Program-made: the position numbers and the translations under genes
From: Neotabrizicola shimadae
GTDB taxonomy: Bacteria > Pseudomonadota > Alphaproteobacteria > Rhodobacterales > Rhodobacteraceae
NCBI RefSeq assembly: GCF_019623905.1
Contig: NZ_CP069370.1
Coordinates: forward strand, 2,356,001 to 2,420,000
Length of the DNA stretch: 64,000 nt
Direction: 5' to 3'
In this document: positions 37,076 to 45,221 of the stretch, in pieces
Layout: every line of letters begins with the position of its first letter
Position numbering within the stretch: position 1 is the first letter of the stretch
Notes under the pieces: model-generated
The model's input: the letters and a program-made list of their open reading frames with translations, nothing else
Told to the model about the DNA's origin: nothing
Database searches by the model: none

Positions 37076-39928
37076 CTACTCTGCCGCCCGTGCGTAGGCC
37101 TCGACCGGCGGGCAGGTGCAGACAAGGTTCCGGTCGCCCCAGACATTGTCGACCCGGCCTACAGGTGGCCAGTACTTGTCCACCCGGAACGAGCCTGGCG
37201 GGAAGCAGCCCTGCTCACGCGGGTATTTGCGCGTCCAGTCGGCTACCAGATCCTCTACCGTGTGGGGGGCGTGCCGGAGGGGAGAGTCCTCTGGCGCGAT
37301 GTCGCCCACTTCCACGGCCCGTATCTCTCCGCGGATAGCAAGCAGCGCCGTGATGAAACGGTCGATTTCAGCTTTGGTCTCGGACTCGGTCGGCTCGACC
37401 ATCAGCGTCCCTGCAACTGGCCAGCTCATCGTGGGCGCGTGGAAGCCATTGTCGATCAGCCGCTTGGCGATATCGTCAACCGTCACGCCCGCTTCCGCGA
37501 ACGGACGGGTATCCAGAATACACTCATGGGCGACGCGGCCCTTGTTCCCCATGAACAGGATCGGATAGTGCCCGGCCAACCGCGACGCGATGTAGTTGGC
37601 GTTCAGGATCGCCACCCGCGTCGCCTGGGTCAGTCCCTCGCCTCCCATCATCAGGCAATAAGCCCAGGAGATCAGCAGGATCGAGGCGCTGCCATAGGGC
37701 GCCGCCGATACCGGCCCCTCGGCTCCCCCCGTCTGGGGATGCCCCGGAAGGTGGGGCGCCAGATGCGCGCGCACGCCGATCGGACCCATTCCGGGCCCAC
37801 CGCCGCCATGCGGGATCGCGAAGGTCTTGTGGAGGTTCAGGTGGCTAACGTCTCCCCCAATCTCGCCGGGTTTCACCAGCCCGACCAACGCATTCATGTT
37901 GGCCCCGTCGATGTAGACCTGGCCGCCATGCTCGTGAGTGATCCGGCAGACCTCGCGCACGGTTTCCTCAAAGACGCCGTGAGTCGAGGGGTAGGTGATC
38001 ATGCAGGAGGCAAGTCGGTCACCGGCCTCCTCGGCACGGGCGCGGAAATCGTCGAGGTCCACGTCGCCATTGGGAGCGGTCTTGACCGGCACTACCTGCA
38101 TCCCGGCCATCTGCGCCGAGGCCGGGTTGGTGCCGTGGGCCGACATCGGGATCAGGCAGATCCGCCGTTGATCGTCGCCGCGGGCGCGGTGATAGGCGAG
38201 GATGGTCAGAAGCCCGGCATATTCGCCCTGTGCGCCCGAATTGGGCTGCATCGAGAAGGCGTCGTAGCCGGTGATCTCGCACAGCTTGGACGAAAGGTCC
38301 TCGATCGCCTCGCGGTAGCCAAGCGCCTGGTCGGCAGGTGCGAAAGGGTGCAGCGATCCGAACTCGGGCCAGGTGATCGGCATCATCTCGGCAGCCGCGT
38401 TCAGTTTCATGGTGCAGGAACCAAGCGGGATCATCGCCCGGTCCAGCGCCAGATCGCGGTCCGACAGACGACGCATGTAGCGCATCATTTCAGACTCCGC
38501 CCGGTTCATGTGAAAAACCGGATGCGTCAGGTATTCAGAGGTCCGCGCCAGCGCCTCGGGAAAGCCAAGCTGCGCCCGGTGCGGCGGCACGCCGTCGATG
38601 CCAAATGCGCGCAGTACGCGCAGGAGGACGCGCTCGTCGGTCGTTTCGTCCAGGCTGATGCCGACATGGGCAGTGCCAACCTTGCGGAAGTTCAGCCCCT
38701 CGGCCCGTGCAGCGGCCATGATGCCGGCCTGGCCCACGCCGACTTCGACCGTGATCGTGTCGAAGAAGGCCTTGGGTTCGACCTTTGCGCCTGCCGCCTT
38801 CAATGCGCGGGCAAGTCGGTTCGTCAGGAAATGCACCCTTTCGGCAATGGCACGCAGTCCTTTGGGACCATGGAAGACAGCATAGAAGCTCGCCATCACT
38901 GCCAGAAGCGCCTGCGCCGTGCAGACGTTCGAGGTGGCCTTCTCTCGCCGGATGTGCTGCTCGCGGGTCTGCAGCGACAGGCGGTACGCCTTGTTGCCGC
39001 GCGCGTCGATCGAGACGCCAACGATCCGGCCGGGCATGGACCGCTTCAGCTCGTCCCGGCAGGACATGAAGGCTGCGTGGGGTCCGCCATAGCCCATCGG
39101 CACACCGAAACGTTGTGCCGAGCCAACAGCAATGTCGGCCCCCATCGCACCGGGTTCCTTCAGGATGCACAGCGCCAGAAGGTCGGTCGCCACCACGGCC
39201 AGTGCCTTGGCTGCGTGCAACTTGTCGATCAGGTCGGTGAAATCGCGGACATGGCCGTGGGTGCCGGGATACTGGAAGATCGCTCCGAACACCTTTTCCG
39301 GCTCCAGCGTCTCGGGCGCGCCAGTGAGGATCTCGATACCCAGGGGCAGAGCCCGGGTGCGGATCACACCAATGGTCTGGGGATGGCAGTTCTCATCCAC
39401 GAAGAAGGCGCGGGCCTTCGACTTGGCGGCGCGCTCGGCCATCGTCATCGCCTCGGCCGCAGCCGTGGCCTCGTCCAGAAGCGAGGCATTGGCGACATCC
39501 AGGCCGGTCAGGTCGCAGACCATGGTCTGATAGTTGAGCAATGCCTCCAGCCTGCCCTGCGCGATCTCGGGCTGATACGGGGTATAGGCGGTGTACCAGG
39601 CGGGGTTTTCCAGGATGTTGCGCTGGATCGCCGGCGGCGTGACGGTTCCGTAGTACCCCTGCCCGATCAGCGAGGTCATGACCTTGTTGCGCGATGCCAC
39701 CTCGCGCATCCGCGCCAGCAGTTCGTGCTCGGCAAGCGGCGCCCATCCCAACGGAATTGCCTGCCGGATCGAGGCTGGCACGGTCTGGTCGATCAGCTCG
39801 TCCAGAGTTCGCACACCCACGGCTTTCAGCATCTCCTCCATCTCGGCCGGAGAAGGGCCGATATGGCGGCGGTTGGCGAAGTCGTAGGGGTTATAGTCCA
39901 CGGGCGTGTAGGTCATGGCGACACTCAT
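37076..39928 (-). CDS. gcvP: Glycine dehydrogenase (decarboxylating), P protein
   Basis: PLP subunit of the glycine cleavage system, which decarboxylates glycine and loads aminomethyl on lipoyl-GcvH. 950 residues, the single-chain form. N-terminal half: [15 protein letters not shown] and [14 protein letters not shown]-terminal half: the PLP lysine loop in [24 protein letters not shown]. Start taken at ATG 39928 (MSVAMTYTP); ATG 39916 is possible. Last gene of the gcvT-gcvH-SRPBCC-gcvP operon, controlled by the tandem glycine riboswitch upstream. Confidence 0.97.
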   Translation of the reverse strand: MSVAMTYTPVDYNPYDFANRRHIGPSPAEMEEMLKAVGVRTLDELIDQTVPASIRQAIPLGWAPLAEHELLARMREVASRNKVMTSLIGQGYYGTVTPPAIQRNILENPAWYTAYTPYQPEIAQGRLEALLNYQTMVCDLTGLDVANASLLDEATAAAEAMTMAERAAKSKARAFFVDENCHPQTIGVIRTRALPLGIEILTGAPETLEPEKVFGAIFQYPGTHGHVRDFTDLIDKLHAAKALAVVATDLLALCILKEPGAMGADIAVGSAQRFGVPMGYGGPHAAFMSCRDELKRSMPGRIVGVSIDARGNKAYRLSLQTREQHIRREKATSNVCTAQALLAVMASFYAVFHGPKGLRAIAERVHFLTNRLARALKAAGAKVEPKAFFDTITVEVGVGQAGIMAAARAEGLNFRKVGTAHVGISLDETTDERVLLRVLRAFGIDGVPPHRAQLGFPEALARTSEYLTHPVFHMNRAESEMMRYMRRLSDRDLALDRAMIPLGSCTMKLNAAAEMMPITWPEFGSLHPFAPADQALGYREAIEDLSSKLCEITGYDAFSMQPNSGAQGEYAGLLTILAYHRARGDDQRRICLIPMSAHGTNPASAQMAGMQVVPVKTAPNGDVDLDDFRARAEEAGDRLASCMITYPSTHGVFEETVREVCRITHEHGGQVYIDGANMNALVGLVKPGEIGGDVSHLNLHKTFAIPHGGGGPGMGPIGVRAHLAPHLPGHPQTGGAEGPVSAAPYGSASILLISWAYCLMMGGEGLTQATRVAILNANYIASRLAGHYPILFMGNKGRVAHECILDTRPFAEAGVTVDDIAKRLIDNGFHAPTMSWPVAGTLMVEPTESETKAEIDRFITALLAIRGEIRAVEVGDIAPEDSPLRHAPHTVEDLVADWTRKYPREQGCFPPGSFRVDKYWPPVGRVDNVWGDRNLVCTCPPVEAYARAAE

Positions 39929-39962
39929 TGGGGTCAGGAACCATCCGGCGGGCACGCCGGGG

Positions 39963-40424
39963 TCATTCGGTGAAGGCGGCCAGTTGCGCCAGCGAGGCCG
40001 CAAGGCCTTCGGCATGATCCTCAGGCGAGATGCCGGGCGGCACGTTTTCGGCAGTCACGGTGACGAGGGTACCCTGCCCTTCGGGTTCAAAACCCCATGT
40101 CATCCGCATGGTTCCGGCAAAGCGGGGATCGCGGGTGACGAAGGAGACGTCCTGCACGAAACGCCGGGGCGGATTGAGGTTGACGAAACGGGCCTCGACC
40201 AGGTCGCCGGCGCCATCTGTCTTGCCGTGGCTCGCCGCTGCATCGGTGTAGTCGAGGCGGATGCGAAAGGCGCCGCCGGGAACGGGCTCTAGAGCCAGAA
40301 CCTCGCCCGACATTCCGGGCGGCGGCAGCCACCGCACCAGGTCGGCCGGCATCATCCAGGCCAGCCACAACCGCTCCGAGGTGGCAGCGACGAAGCGGCT
40401 GGCCTGATCGCGGCGCGGCGCCAT
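39963..40424 (-). CDS. SRPBCC (AHSA1-like) protein inside the gcv operon
   Basis: 153 residues with the START/Bet v1-like helix-grip pattern: the early [21 protein letters not shown], the central [10 protein letters not shown] and the C-terminal amphipathic helix [17 protein letters not shown]. Members bind hydrophobic ligands or, as in Aha1, Hsp90; no catalytic signature is seen. It lies 4 bp after gcvH and 34 bp before gcvP, so it is in the operon. There is no established role for such a protein in glycine cleavage. Confidence 0.8.
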   Translation of the reverse strand: MAPRRDQASRFVAATSERLWLAWMMPADLVRWLPPPGMSGEVLALEPVPGGAFRIRLDYTDAAASHGKTDGAGDLVEARFVNLNPPRRFVQDVSFVTRDPRFAGTMRMTWGFEPEGQGTLVTVTAENVPPGISPEDHAEGLAASLAQLAAFTE

Positions 40425-40428
40425 CGCG

Positions 40429-40788
40429 TCAGCCGATCATCTCGTAGTACTCGTCCTCGTCCATGAGATCGTCGAGCACGGCAAGGTCGTCGACCCTCAT
40501 CTTGAAGAACCAAGCGGCACCAAGCGGGTCCTCGTTCACCAGGCCGGGGTTATCGGCCAGCTTCGAGTTCACCGCGACGATCTCGCCGTCGACCGGGGCG
40601 AGAATGTCGGACGCCGCCTTGACGCTCTCGATCACCACCACCTCGTCGCCAGTGGCAACCACGGTCTCTGTCTCGGGCAACTCTACGAAGACCACATCGC
40701 CTAGCGCGGTGGCGGCGTGTTCCGTGATGCCGACGACCACAAGATCGCCCTCGACCCGCAGCCATTCGTGTTCCTTGGTGTACTTCAT
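40429..40788 (-). CDS. gcvH: Glycine cleavage system H protein
   Basis: Lipoyl carrier that shuttles the aminomethyl group between GcvP and GcvT. 119 residues. The lipoylated lysine is in VVIESVKAASDI, within the usual beta-barrel. EHEWLRVEGDLVVVGIT and LGAAWFFKM are standard. The lipB gene at 43480 would supply its lipoyl group. Confidence 0.96.
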   Translation of the reverse strand: MKYTKEHEWLRVEGDLVVVGITEHAATALGDVVFVELPETETVVATGDEVVVIESVKAASDILAPVDGEIVAVNSKLADNPGLVNEDPLGAAWFFKMRVDDLAVLDDLMDEDEYYEMIG

Positions 40789-40803
40789 TTGCCGCTCCTG
40801 TTC

Positions 40804-41922
40804 TCAGCGTTTGTAGGTGGAGGCCCGGAAGGGCAGCTCGCAGGTGATCACGGGAAGACGCTTGCCCCGAACCTCGCCTTCCAGCTTCGTGCCAGGCGCG
40901 GCCAGGGCCGCAGGCACATAGGCCATCGCGATGGGCGCCTCGAGACTGGGACCAAAGCCGCCCGAGGTGACACGGCCGACGGCGGCATCGCCGCTGAACA
41001 ACTCCGTTCCCTCACGCATCGGTGCTCGGCCTTCGGGGCGCAAGCCAACGCGACGACGCGCGGCGCCGGTCTCAAGTTCGGAAAGGATGCGCCCGGCACC
41101 GGGAAAACCACCGGCGCGAACCCCGCCTGGGCGCCGAGCCTTCTGGATGGCCCATCCAAGGTCCGCTTCGACCGGGGACGTCGATGTGTCGATGTCGTGG
41201 CCATAGAGGCAGAGCCCGGCCTCAAGCCGCAGGCTGTCGCGGGCGCCCAAGCCGATTGGCGCAACCTCCTCCATCGCCAGCAGCATGTCGGCGAAGCCGA
41301 GCGCAGCGATGTCTGGCACTGAAATCTCGAACCCGTCCTCGCCGGTATAGCCCGATCGCGAGATCCAGAGTTCCGCACCTTCCCACTCAAAAGTGCCCTG
41401 ATCCATGAACCGCAGGCCCGCAACCTCAGGGACCAGCCGCTCAAGAGCAAGTTCCGCCAACGGCCCTTGAAGCGCCAATAGTGCACGGTCCGTCACGGCG
41501 CGGACTTCGGCGACCTCGGACAGATTTGTTGTCATGTGCGCGATGTCGTCGGCCTTGCAAGCGGCATTGACCACAACGAACAGGTGGTCACCCCGATTGG
41601 CGAACATGAGGTCGTCAAGAATGCCGCCGTCGTTATTGGTGAGAAGCCCATAACGCTGGCGCCCTTCCTTGAGGCCCAGCACATCGACCGGCATCAAGGT
41701 CTCGAAGCCGAGCGCCAGCGCCTCCATCCCTTGCTTGGGAATCAGCAGAACCTGCCCCATGTGACTCACGTCGAACAGGCCTGCTGCCGATCGCGTATGG
41801 AGGTGTTCCCTCATCACGCCGGCCGGGTACTGCACCGGCATTTCGTAGCCCGCAAATGGCACCATGCGGCCGCCGAGTGCCACATGCAGATCATGAAGAC
41901 CCAAGCGCAGAAGTCCGGCCAT
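40804..41922 (-). CDS. gcvT: Glycine cleavage system T protein (aminomethyltransferase)
   Basis: Transfers the methylene from GcvH to tetrahydrofolate, releasing ammonia. 372 residues. Family signatures: MVPFAGYEMPVQYPAGV, AAGLFDVSHMGQ, the folate-pocket region ISRSGYTGEDGFEISV and GLGARDSLRLEAGLCLYG. AGGAGGAAG is well placed before ATG 41922; a GTG at 41925 is an alternative start. It is the first gene after the glycine riboswitch. It links to folate synthesis encoded by folP, folB and folE2 in the same window. Confidence 0.96.
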   Translation of the reverse strand: MAGLLRLGLHDLHVALGGRMVPFAGYEMPVQYPAGVMREHLHTRSAAGLFDVSHMGQVLLIPKQGMEALALGFETLMPVDVLGLKEGRQRYGLLTNNDGGILDDLMFANRGDHLFVVVNAACKADDIAHMTTNLSEVAEVRAVTDRALLALQGPLAELALERLVPEVAGLRFMDQGTFEWEGAELWISRSGYTGEDGFEISVPDIAALGFADMLLAMEEVAPIGLGARDSLRLEAGLCLYGHDIDTSTSPVEADLGWAIQKARRPGGVRAGGFPGAGRILSELETGAARRRVGLRPEGRAPMREGTELFSGDAAVGRVTSGGFGPSLEAPIAMAYVPAALAAPGTKLEGEVRGKRLPVITCELPFRASTYKR

Positions 41923-41993
41923 CACCGCTTCCTCCTGTATATCGCCGGATGGGATGACCCGGCACCTTGGGAGGGTGGCCCCCGCCCGCGATG

Positions 41994-42163
41994 CCCCCTC
42001 TGTCCCTTCGCCTGAGATCGTTATCCCTTCGGCGCCCCGCTCTTGCCGGGATCTCTCCAGAGTCTTCGTAGCAAGACGGTCCCTTGCGCCTGAGAGTTTA
42101 CCGGGGCGGTTGCTCCTTCGGCACCGTCGCAGGGCTGGCCCACGCCGGATTCTCCCGATCCTG
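41994..42163 (-). promoter_or_regulatory. Tandem glycine riboswitch
   Basis: Two glycine aptamers on the minus strand before gcvT. Aptamer 1 (about 42163-42074): GGGAGA, GTGCCGAAGGAGCAA, AACTCTCAGGCGCAAGG. Aptamer 2 (about 42064-41994): TGGAGAG, GCGCCGAAGGGATAA, ATCTCAGGCGAAGGGAC. The short linker between them is typical of the cooperative tandem form. It should turn the gcv operon on when glycine is abundant. No strong terminator was identified between aptamer 2 and gcvT, so the output step (attenuation or translation) is open. Confidence 0.95.
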
Positions 42164-42221
42164 CGCCCTCTTGCTAGCCCGCCCCCGGCGCGTCTGGCAA
42201 GACGGAAAAGCGGTGGGATGA

Positions 42222-42246
42222 CAAAGGAAAGGGCCCCGAGGGGCCC
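42222..42246 (-). terminator. Terminator of tRNA-Leu
   Basis: GGGCCCC/GGGGCCC stem with 2-nt loop followed on the minus strand by TTTCCTTT, about 25 bp beyond the tRNA 3' end. Confidence 0.8.
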
Positions 42247-42268
42247 TGACGCTCTCCCGACAGGAGAG

Positions 42269-42355
42269 TGGTGCGGATGAAAAGACTCGAACTTTCACGG
42301 GAGTTACCCCACAGCGACCTCAACGCTGCGCGTCTACCAATTCCGCCACATCCGC
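42269..42355 (-). tRNA. tRNA-Leu (anticodon GAG)
   Basis: 87 nt with a complete cloverleaf: acceptor GCGGATG/CATCCGC, D-arm with TTGGTAGACGCG, anticodon stem CAGCG/CGCTG around loop TTGAGGT (anticodon GAG), a long class II variable arm (TGTGGGGTAACTCCC region) and T-loop GTTCGAGTC. CCA is encoded (42271-42269). Reads CUC/CUU leucine codons. Confidence 0.97.
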
Positions 42356-42436
42356 ATGTCTTGGTTGGTGGCGGCGTATTAGCGAAGGCGCAGGGGGAAG
42401 GGAAGAGGGATTTTGGGCCCCCTACCCTTCCGCGCA

Positions 42437-42817
42437 TCACCCGTAGGTCACGACCTCGATTTCGATGCCGTCCGGCGTGTCGAAGTAGAAGCGCCGGCCC
42501 GGTTCATATGCGGCGTGGTTGACCGGCGTCAGCCCTTCGGCCTTGACCCGCGCCTCAGTAGCATCAAGGTCATCAACCACCACGGCAATATGGTTCAGCC
42601 CAGCTGTAGTGCGGTAGCTCTCCTCCCCCGAAGGGCGGGAATCGCCGAACGTGAACAGGGCGATGTAAGAATCGTCACCCCCCACATGCACGGTTCGGCC
42701 AGTTGTCATGCCCGGTCCCTGCCAGCGGATGCGCCACCCGAAAAGCCTGCAAAGCAGCGCCGCGCTGGCAGCGGGATCGGGAACGGTGACATTTACATGT
42801 TCCAGTCGGGTCGTCAT
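42437..42817 (-). CDS. VOC family protein (glyoxalase-like)
   Basis: 126 residues, two beta-alpha-beta-beta-beta modules. Metal-ligand positions are suggested by the N-terminal RLEHVNVTVPD, the central GLNHIAVVVDDLDA and the C-terminal DTPDGIEIEVVTYG (His, His, Glu), as in glyoxalase I and fosfomycin/extradiol enzymes. Substrate unknown. The ATG overlaps the stop of the 45-residue gene at 42814-42951 (ATGA), so it is translationally coupled to it and should be under the SoxR-type promoter. Confidence 0.85.
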   Translation of the reverse strand: MTTRLEHVNVTVPDPAASAALLCRLFGWRIRWQGPGMTTGRTVHVGGDDSYIALFTFGDSRPSGEESYRTTAGLNHIAVVVDDLDATEARVKAEGLTPVNHAAYEPGRRFYFDTPDGIEIEVVTYG

Positions 42818-42951
42818 GCCTTGTCTCCCATCAGCGGGTTGCGGGTGGCCGGCTCCGAAGTCAGTCCGATGTCGCGCAGGATGTGCAGAGACAGGCCATG
42901 CAATTTCGTGTGCGTGCGGCGTCGCATCAAGGTTCCGATCAGAAGGTGCAT
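42814..42951 (-). CDS. 45-residue DUF1127-like small protein
   Basis: A short gene with good Shine-Dalgarno AGAGGACAAG right before ATG 42951. It is Arg/His-rich at the start (MRRRTHTK at residues 9-16). The second half, LHILRDIGLTSEPATRNPL, closely resembles the LRDIGLTR core of DUF1127 (YjiS-like) proteins. Such small basic proteins affect RNA turnover and stress or phosphate responses in some Alphaproteobacteria; a role here is inferred only. First gene of the SoxR-facing operon, coupled to the VOC gene by an ATGA overlap. Confidence 0.75.
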   Translation of the reverse strand: MHLLIGTLMRRRTHTKLHGLSLHILRDIGLTSEPATRNPLMGDKA

Positions 42952-42979
42952 CTTGTCCTCTTTGGTTTAGGGCGAATCT

Positions 42980-43010
42980 GGTATAATTTCTCAAGTTCAC
43001 TTTAGATCAA
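42980..43010. promoter_or_regulatory. SoxR box and overlapping divergent promoters
   Basis: 42989-43006 matches 14 of 18 positions of the classical sox box (CTCAAGTT-ACTT core). On the minus strand it lies in a 19-bp spacer between TTGATC (43010-43005) and TATACC (42985-42980), the over-long spacer typical of MerR/SoxR-activated promoters. On the plus strand TATAAT (42982-42987) shares the same -10 bases and would start soxR within the box, giving autorepression. Confidence 0.82.
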
Positions 43011-43018
43011 GGGAAATC

Positions 43019-43480
43019 ATGCAGAACCGTCAGCAAGGCCTGACCATCGGCGATCTGGCGGACCGCACAGGCCTGGCCGTTTCGGCGATCCGGTTTTACG
43101 AAACGCATGGCATCGTGCGGCCGCTGCGCAACACGGGCGGGCACCGCCGCTATGGCCGGTCCGATCTTCGGCGGCTGTCCTTTGCGATGATCGCGCAGCG
43201 ATTGGGCTTTCCTCTGGCCGAGATTGCAGCCCACCTAGCCGCGCTTCCGGACGAGCGGGCGCCCGACAAGTCCGACTGGGAAGCGATCGCCACCGGCTTC
43301 CGGCAACGCATCGCAGAACGCATTGCATCCCTGCAGGCACTGTCGGACAAGCTGGACGGCTGCATCGGTTGTGGCTGCCTTTCGCTGGACCGCTGCGCCC
43401 TCTACAACGTCAATGACAAGGCGGCTCAGCGGGGGGCCGGTCCCCGCTGGCTGATGGGCGACCGCTCGGAGGATGTGTGA
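43019..43480 (+). CDS. soxR: Redox-sensitive transcriptional activator SoxR
   Basis: 153 residues, MerR family. The N-terminal winged helix reads [38 protein letters not shown] dimerisation helix follows. The C-terminal [2Fe-2S] motif [12 protein letters not shown] (about 117-128) has the C-x2-C-x-C-x5-C spacing diagnostic of SoxR, which senses redox-cycling compounds. A sox box lies directly upstream, shared with the divergent DUF1127-like/VOC operon, the likely target. The stop overlaps the lipB start (TGATG). Confidence 0.95.
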   Translation: MQNRQQGLTIGDLADRTGLAVSAIRFYETHGIVRPLRNTGGHRRYGRSDLRRLSFAMIAQRLGFPLAEIAAHLAALPDERAPDKSDWEAIATGFRQRIAERIASLQALSDKLDGCIGCGCLSLDRCALYNVNDKAAQRGAGPRWLMGDRSEDV

Positions 43481-44151
43481 TGGTGGAATGGATCCGGTCT
43501 TCCGGCCTTGTGCCTTACGAGGAAGCCGTCGCGTTCATGGAGGCGCGGGTCGCCGCAATTTCGGAAGGCCGGGCGGATGAGGCAATATGGCTGCTGGAAC
43601 ACCCGCCGCTTTACACTGCGGGCACCTCTGCCCGTGCCGAGGACCTGACCGATCCCGGCCGATTTCCGGTCTATCAGACCGGGCGCGGCGGACAGTACAC
43701 CTATCACGGGCCGGGCCAGCGGGTGGTTTACGTCATGCTGGACGTCGCAAGACGCGGCCGCGATGTCCGCTGCTTCGTTCGATACCTTGAAAACTGGGTG
43801 ATCGCCGCCTTGGCAGAGTTCAACGTGACCGGAGAGATCCGGCCAGGCCGCGTCGGCGTATGGGTTGTGCGTCCCGACCGCCCGGTCTCTGCCGACGGTT
43901 CACCGGCCGAGGAAAAGATCGCCGCGATAGGCGTGAAGCTGCGCAAGTGGGTCAGCTTCCACGGCATATCCATAAATGTAGAGCCAGACCTCAGCCATTT
44001 CTCCGGCATCATCCCTTGCGGTATCCGCGACCATGGTGTCACCAGCCTTGTGGACCTGGGTCTTCCCGTTTCGATGGCCGATCTTGATGTGGCGCTGGAG
44101 TCCACTTTCGCCCGTGTGTTCGGTTCGAGCGCGAGCTGCGCGACGATGTGA
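43480..44151 (+). CDS. lipB: Octanoyl-[ACP]:protein octanoyltransferase
   Basis: Transfers octanoate from acyl carrier protein to lipoyl domains, the first step in protein lipoylation; targets would include GcvH. 223 residues. Family motifs: [13 protein letters not shown], the catalytic lysine in [16 protein letters not shown] and the catalytic cysteine in GIIPCGI. The ATG overlaps the soxR stop, so part of lipB expression may follow soxR read-through. Confidence 0.95.
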   Translation: MVEWIRSSGLVPYEEAVAFMEARVAAISEGRADEAIWLLEHPPLYTAGTSARAEDLTDPGRFPVYQTGRGGQYTYHGPGQRVVYVMLDVARRGRDVRCFVRYLENWVIAALAEFNVTGEIRPGRVGVWVVRPDRPVSADGSPAEEKIAAIGVKLRKWVSFHGISINVEPDLSHFSGIIPCGIRDHGVTSLVDLGLPVSMADLDVALESTFARVFGSSASCATM

Positions 44152-44264
44152 CTGACTGCGACCTTAGCGGCCCTTGCCCTCACCGCGTGCCCTGCCTTTC
44201 CTGTCGAACAGCAAAAGCCCAAGTCGACTCAGCAACGTCGCAATAGCCAAGGAGCGGACGACCC

Positions 44265-44684
44265 ATGAAACTTTCCCTGATTGCACTTGCCGTGGCCACC
44301 GTCGCTGCCGCTCCCGCGCTTGCGGCCGGTGACGCAGAAAAGGGCGCCAAGGAGTTCAACAAGTGCAAGGCGTGCCACGCGATCATCGCGGATGACGGCA
44401 CAGCCATCGTGAAGGGCGGCAAGACCGGCCCGAACCTTTACGGCGTCGTGGGCCGCAAGGCCGCTTCAGAAGAGGGGTTCAAGTACGGTGCCGGCCTTGT
44501 GGAGCTTGGCGAGACCGGTCTTGTCTGGGACGAGACACTCATCGCCGAATATGTCGCTGATCCGTCCAAGTTCGTGAAAGAGAAGACCGGGGACAGCGCA
44601 GCGAAGTCGAACATGACCTTCAAGTTGGCAAAGGGCGGTGAGGATGTTGCCGCCTATCTCGCTTCAGTCAAGCCCGCGCAATAA
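44265..44684 (+). CDS. cycA: Cytochrome c2
   Basis: 139 residues: signal peptide ending ALA near residue 20, then a class I c-type cytochrome. Heme attachment CKACH is at residues 34-38, KTGPNLYGVVGRKA follows, and the axial methionine is in KSNMTFKL near residue 117. It carries electrons in the periplasm between the bc1 complex and an oxidase or, in phototrophs, the reaction centre. Closely resembles Rhodobacter cytochrome c2. AAGGAG precedes the ATG, and a terminator follows. ctaD for the aa3 oxidase is 0.5 kb downstream. Confidence 0.93.
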   Translation: MKLSLIALAVATVAAAPALAAGDAEKGAKEFNKCKACHAIIADDGTAIVKGGKTGPNLYGVVGRKAASEEGFKYGAGLVELGETGLVWDETLIAEYVADPSKFVKEKTGDSAAKSNMTFKLAKGGEDVAAYLASVKPAQ

Positions 44685-44712
44685 GACCCCTTGCGAGCCC
44701 GGACGACCATGC

Positions 44713-44742
44713 GGGCGGCCCATCGTGGCCGCCCAATCCTTT
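44713..44742 (+). terminator. Intrinsic terminator of cycA
   Basis: Perfect 8-bp stem GGGCGGCC/GGCCGCCC with a 6-nt loop, followed by AATCCTTT, about 30 bp past the stop. Confidence 0.75.
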
Positions 44743-44755
44743 CAGCGAGGCCCGA

Positions 44756-44938
44756 TCAGCCGCCGCAACCCGGCTTGTAGACCCGTGGCTCGCCACTCGG
44801 GCATAGCCCACTCTTGCGCTCCGCAAGGCCCCCGTCTTCGGACGGCATGATCAGAGCAGGGCTGGCAGCTATTGCTGTCGTGGTCGCAATCGGTGCGAAG
44901 AGTTGAGCGGCAAGGATGGTCAGAACTAGCGACCTCAC
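44756..44938 (-). CDS. Small exported protein of unknown function
   Basis: 60 residues from GTG 44938, which has AAAGGA 6 nt upstream. The N-terminus (VRSLVLTILAAQLFAPIATT) is a signal peptide likely cut after TAIAA. The mature roughly 35 residues contain two cysteines (CPSG and PGCGG) that could pair or bind metal. It lies on the strand opposite to cycA and ctaD, between them. I do not recognise a family. The frame extends to 45103, but the signal peptide and ribosome site favour the short form. Confidence 0.6.
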   Translation of the reverse strand: MRSLVLTILAAQLFAPIATTTAIAASPALIMPSEDGGLAERKSGLCPSGEPRVYKPGCGG

Positions 44939-45105
44939 GGGGCGTCCTTTCACTTTGGTTGTCTGACCGAAACTGGGTTGCCAGAGCTCATGGCGAGCCG
45001 GTCCGAGGCCTGGCGAACCCTCGTAAACAGCGTGGACCAAGGTCGGGTCACCTGCAATCCGACCCGTCACGAAGGCGCAGCGCCCGTGCGACACATGCAG
45101 CATTG

Positions 45106-45119
45106 TTGATCTGGATCAA
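45106..45119. promoter_or_regulatory. FNR-type box TTGAT-N4-ATCAA
   Basis: A perfect match to the FNR/FnrL consensus dyad, centred about 110 bp before the ctaD start and about 175 bp from the divergent small exported gene. It lies in a 283-bp gap otherwise without a gene. Oxygen-dependent control of the aa3 oxidase is the natural reading; which promoter it serves is not fixed. Confidence 0.8.
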
Positions 45120-45221
45120 TTTCGCGCATTGCCGCCACCGGACGGGGTCGGTAAACACAGGCTTAAGGCCCTGTCCACGCAGACGAGGGCCATCAAAGTC
45201 ATATCGCTACGGGAGACGCCA

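Noticed and set aside
37262-39973. Long plus-strand frame opposite gcvP
   Set aside because: gcvP is unambiguous on the minus strand; the antisense product has no domain and biased composition.
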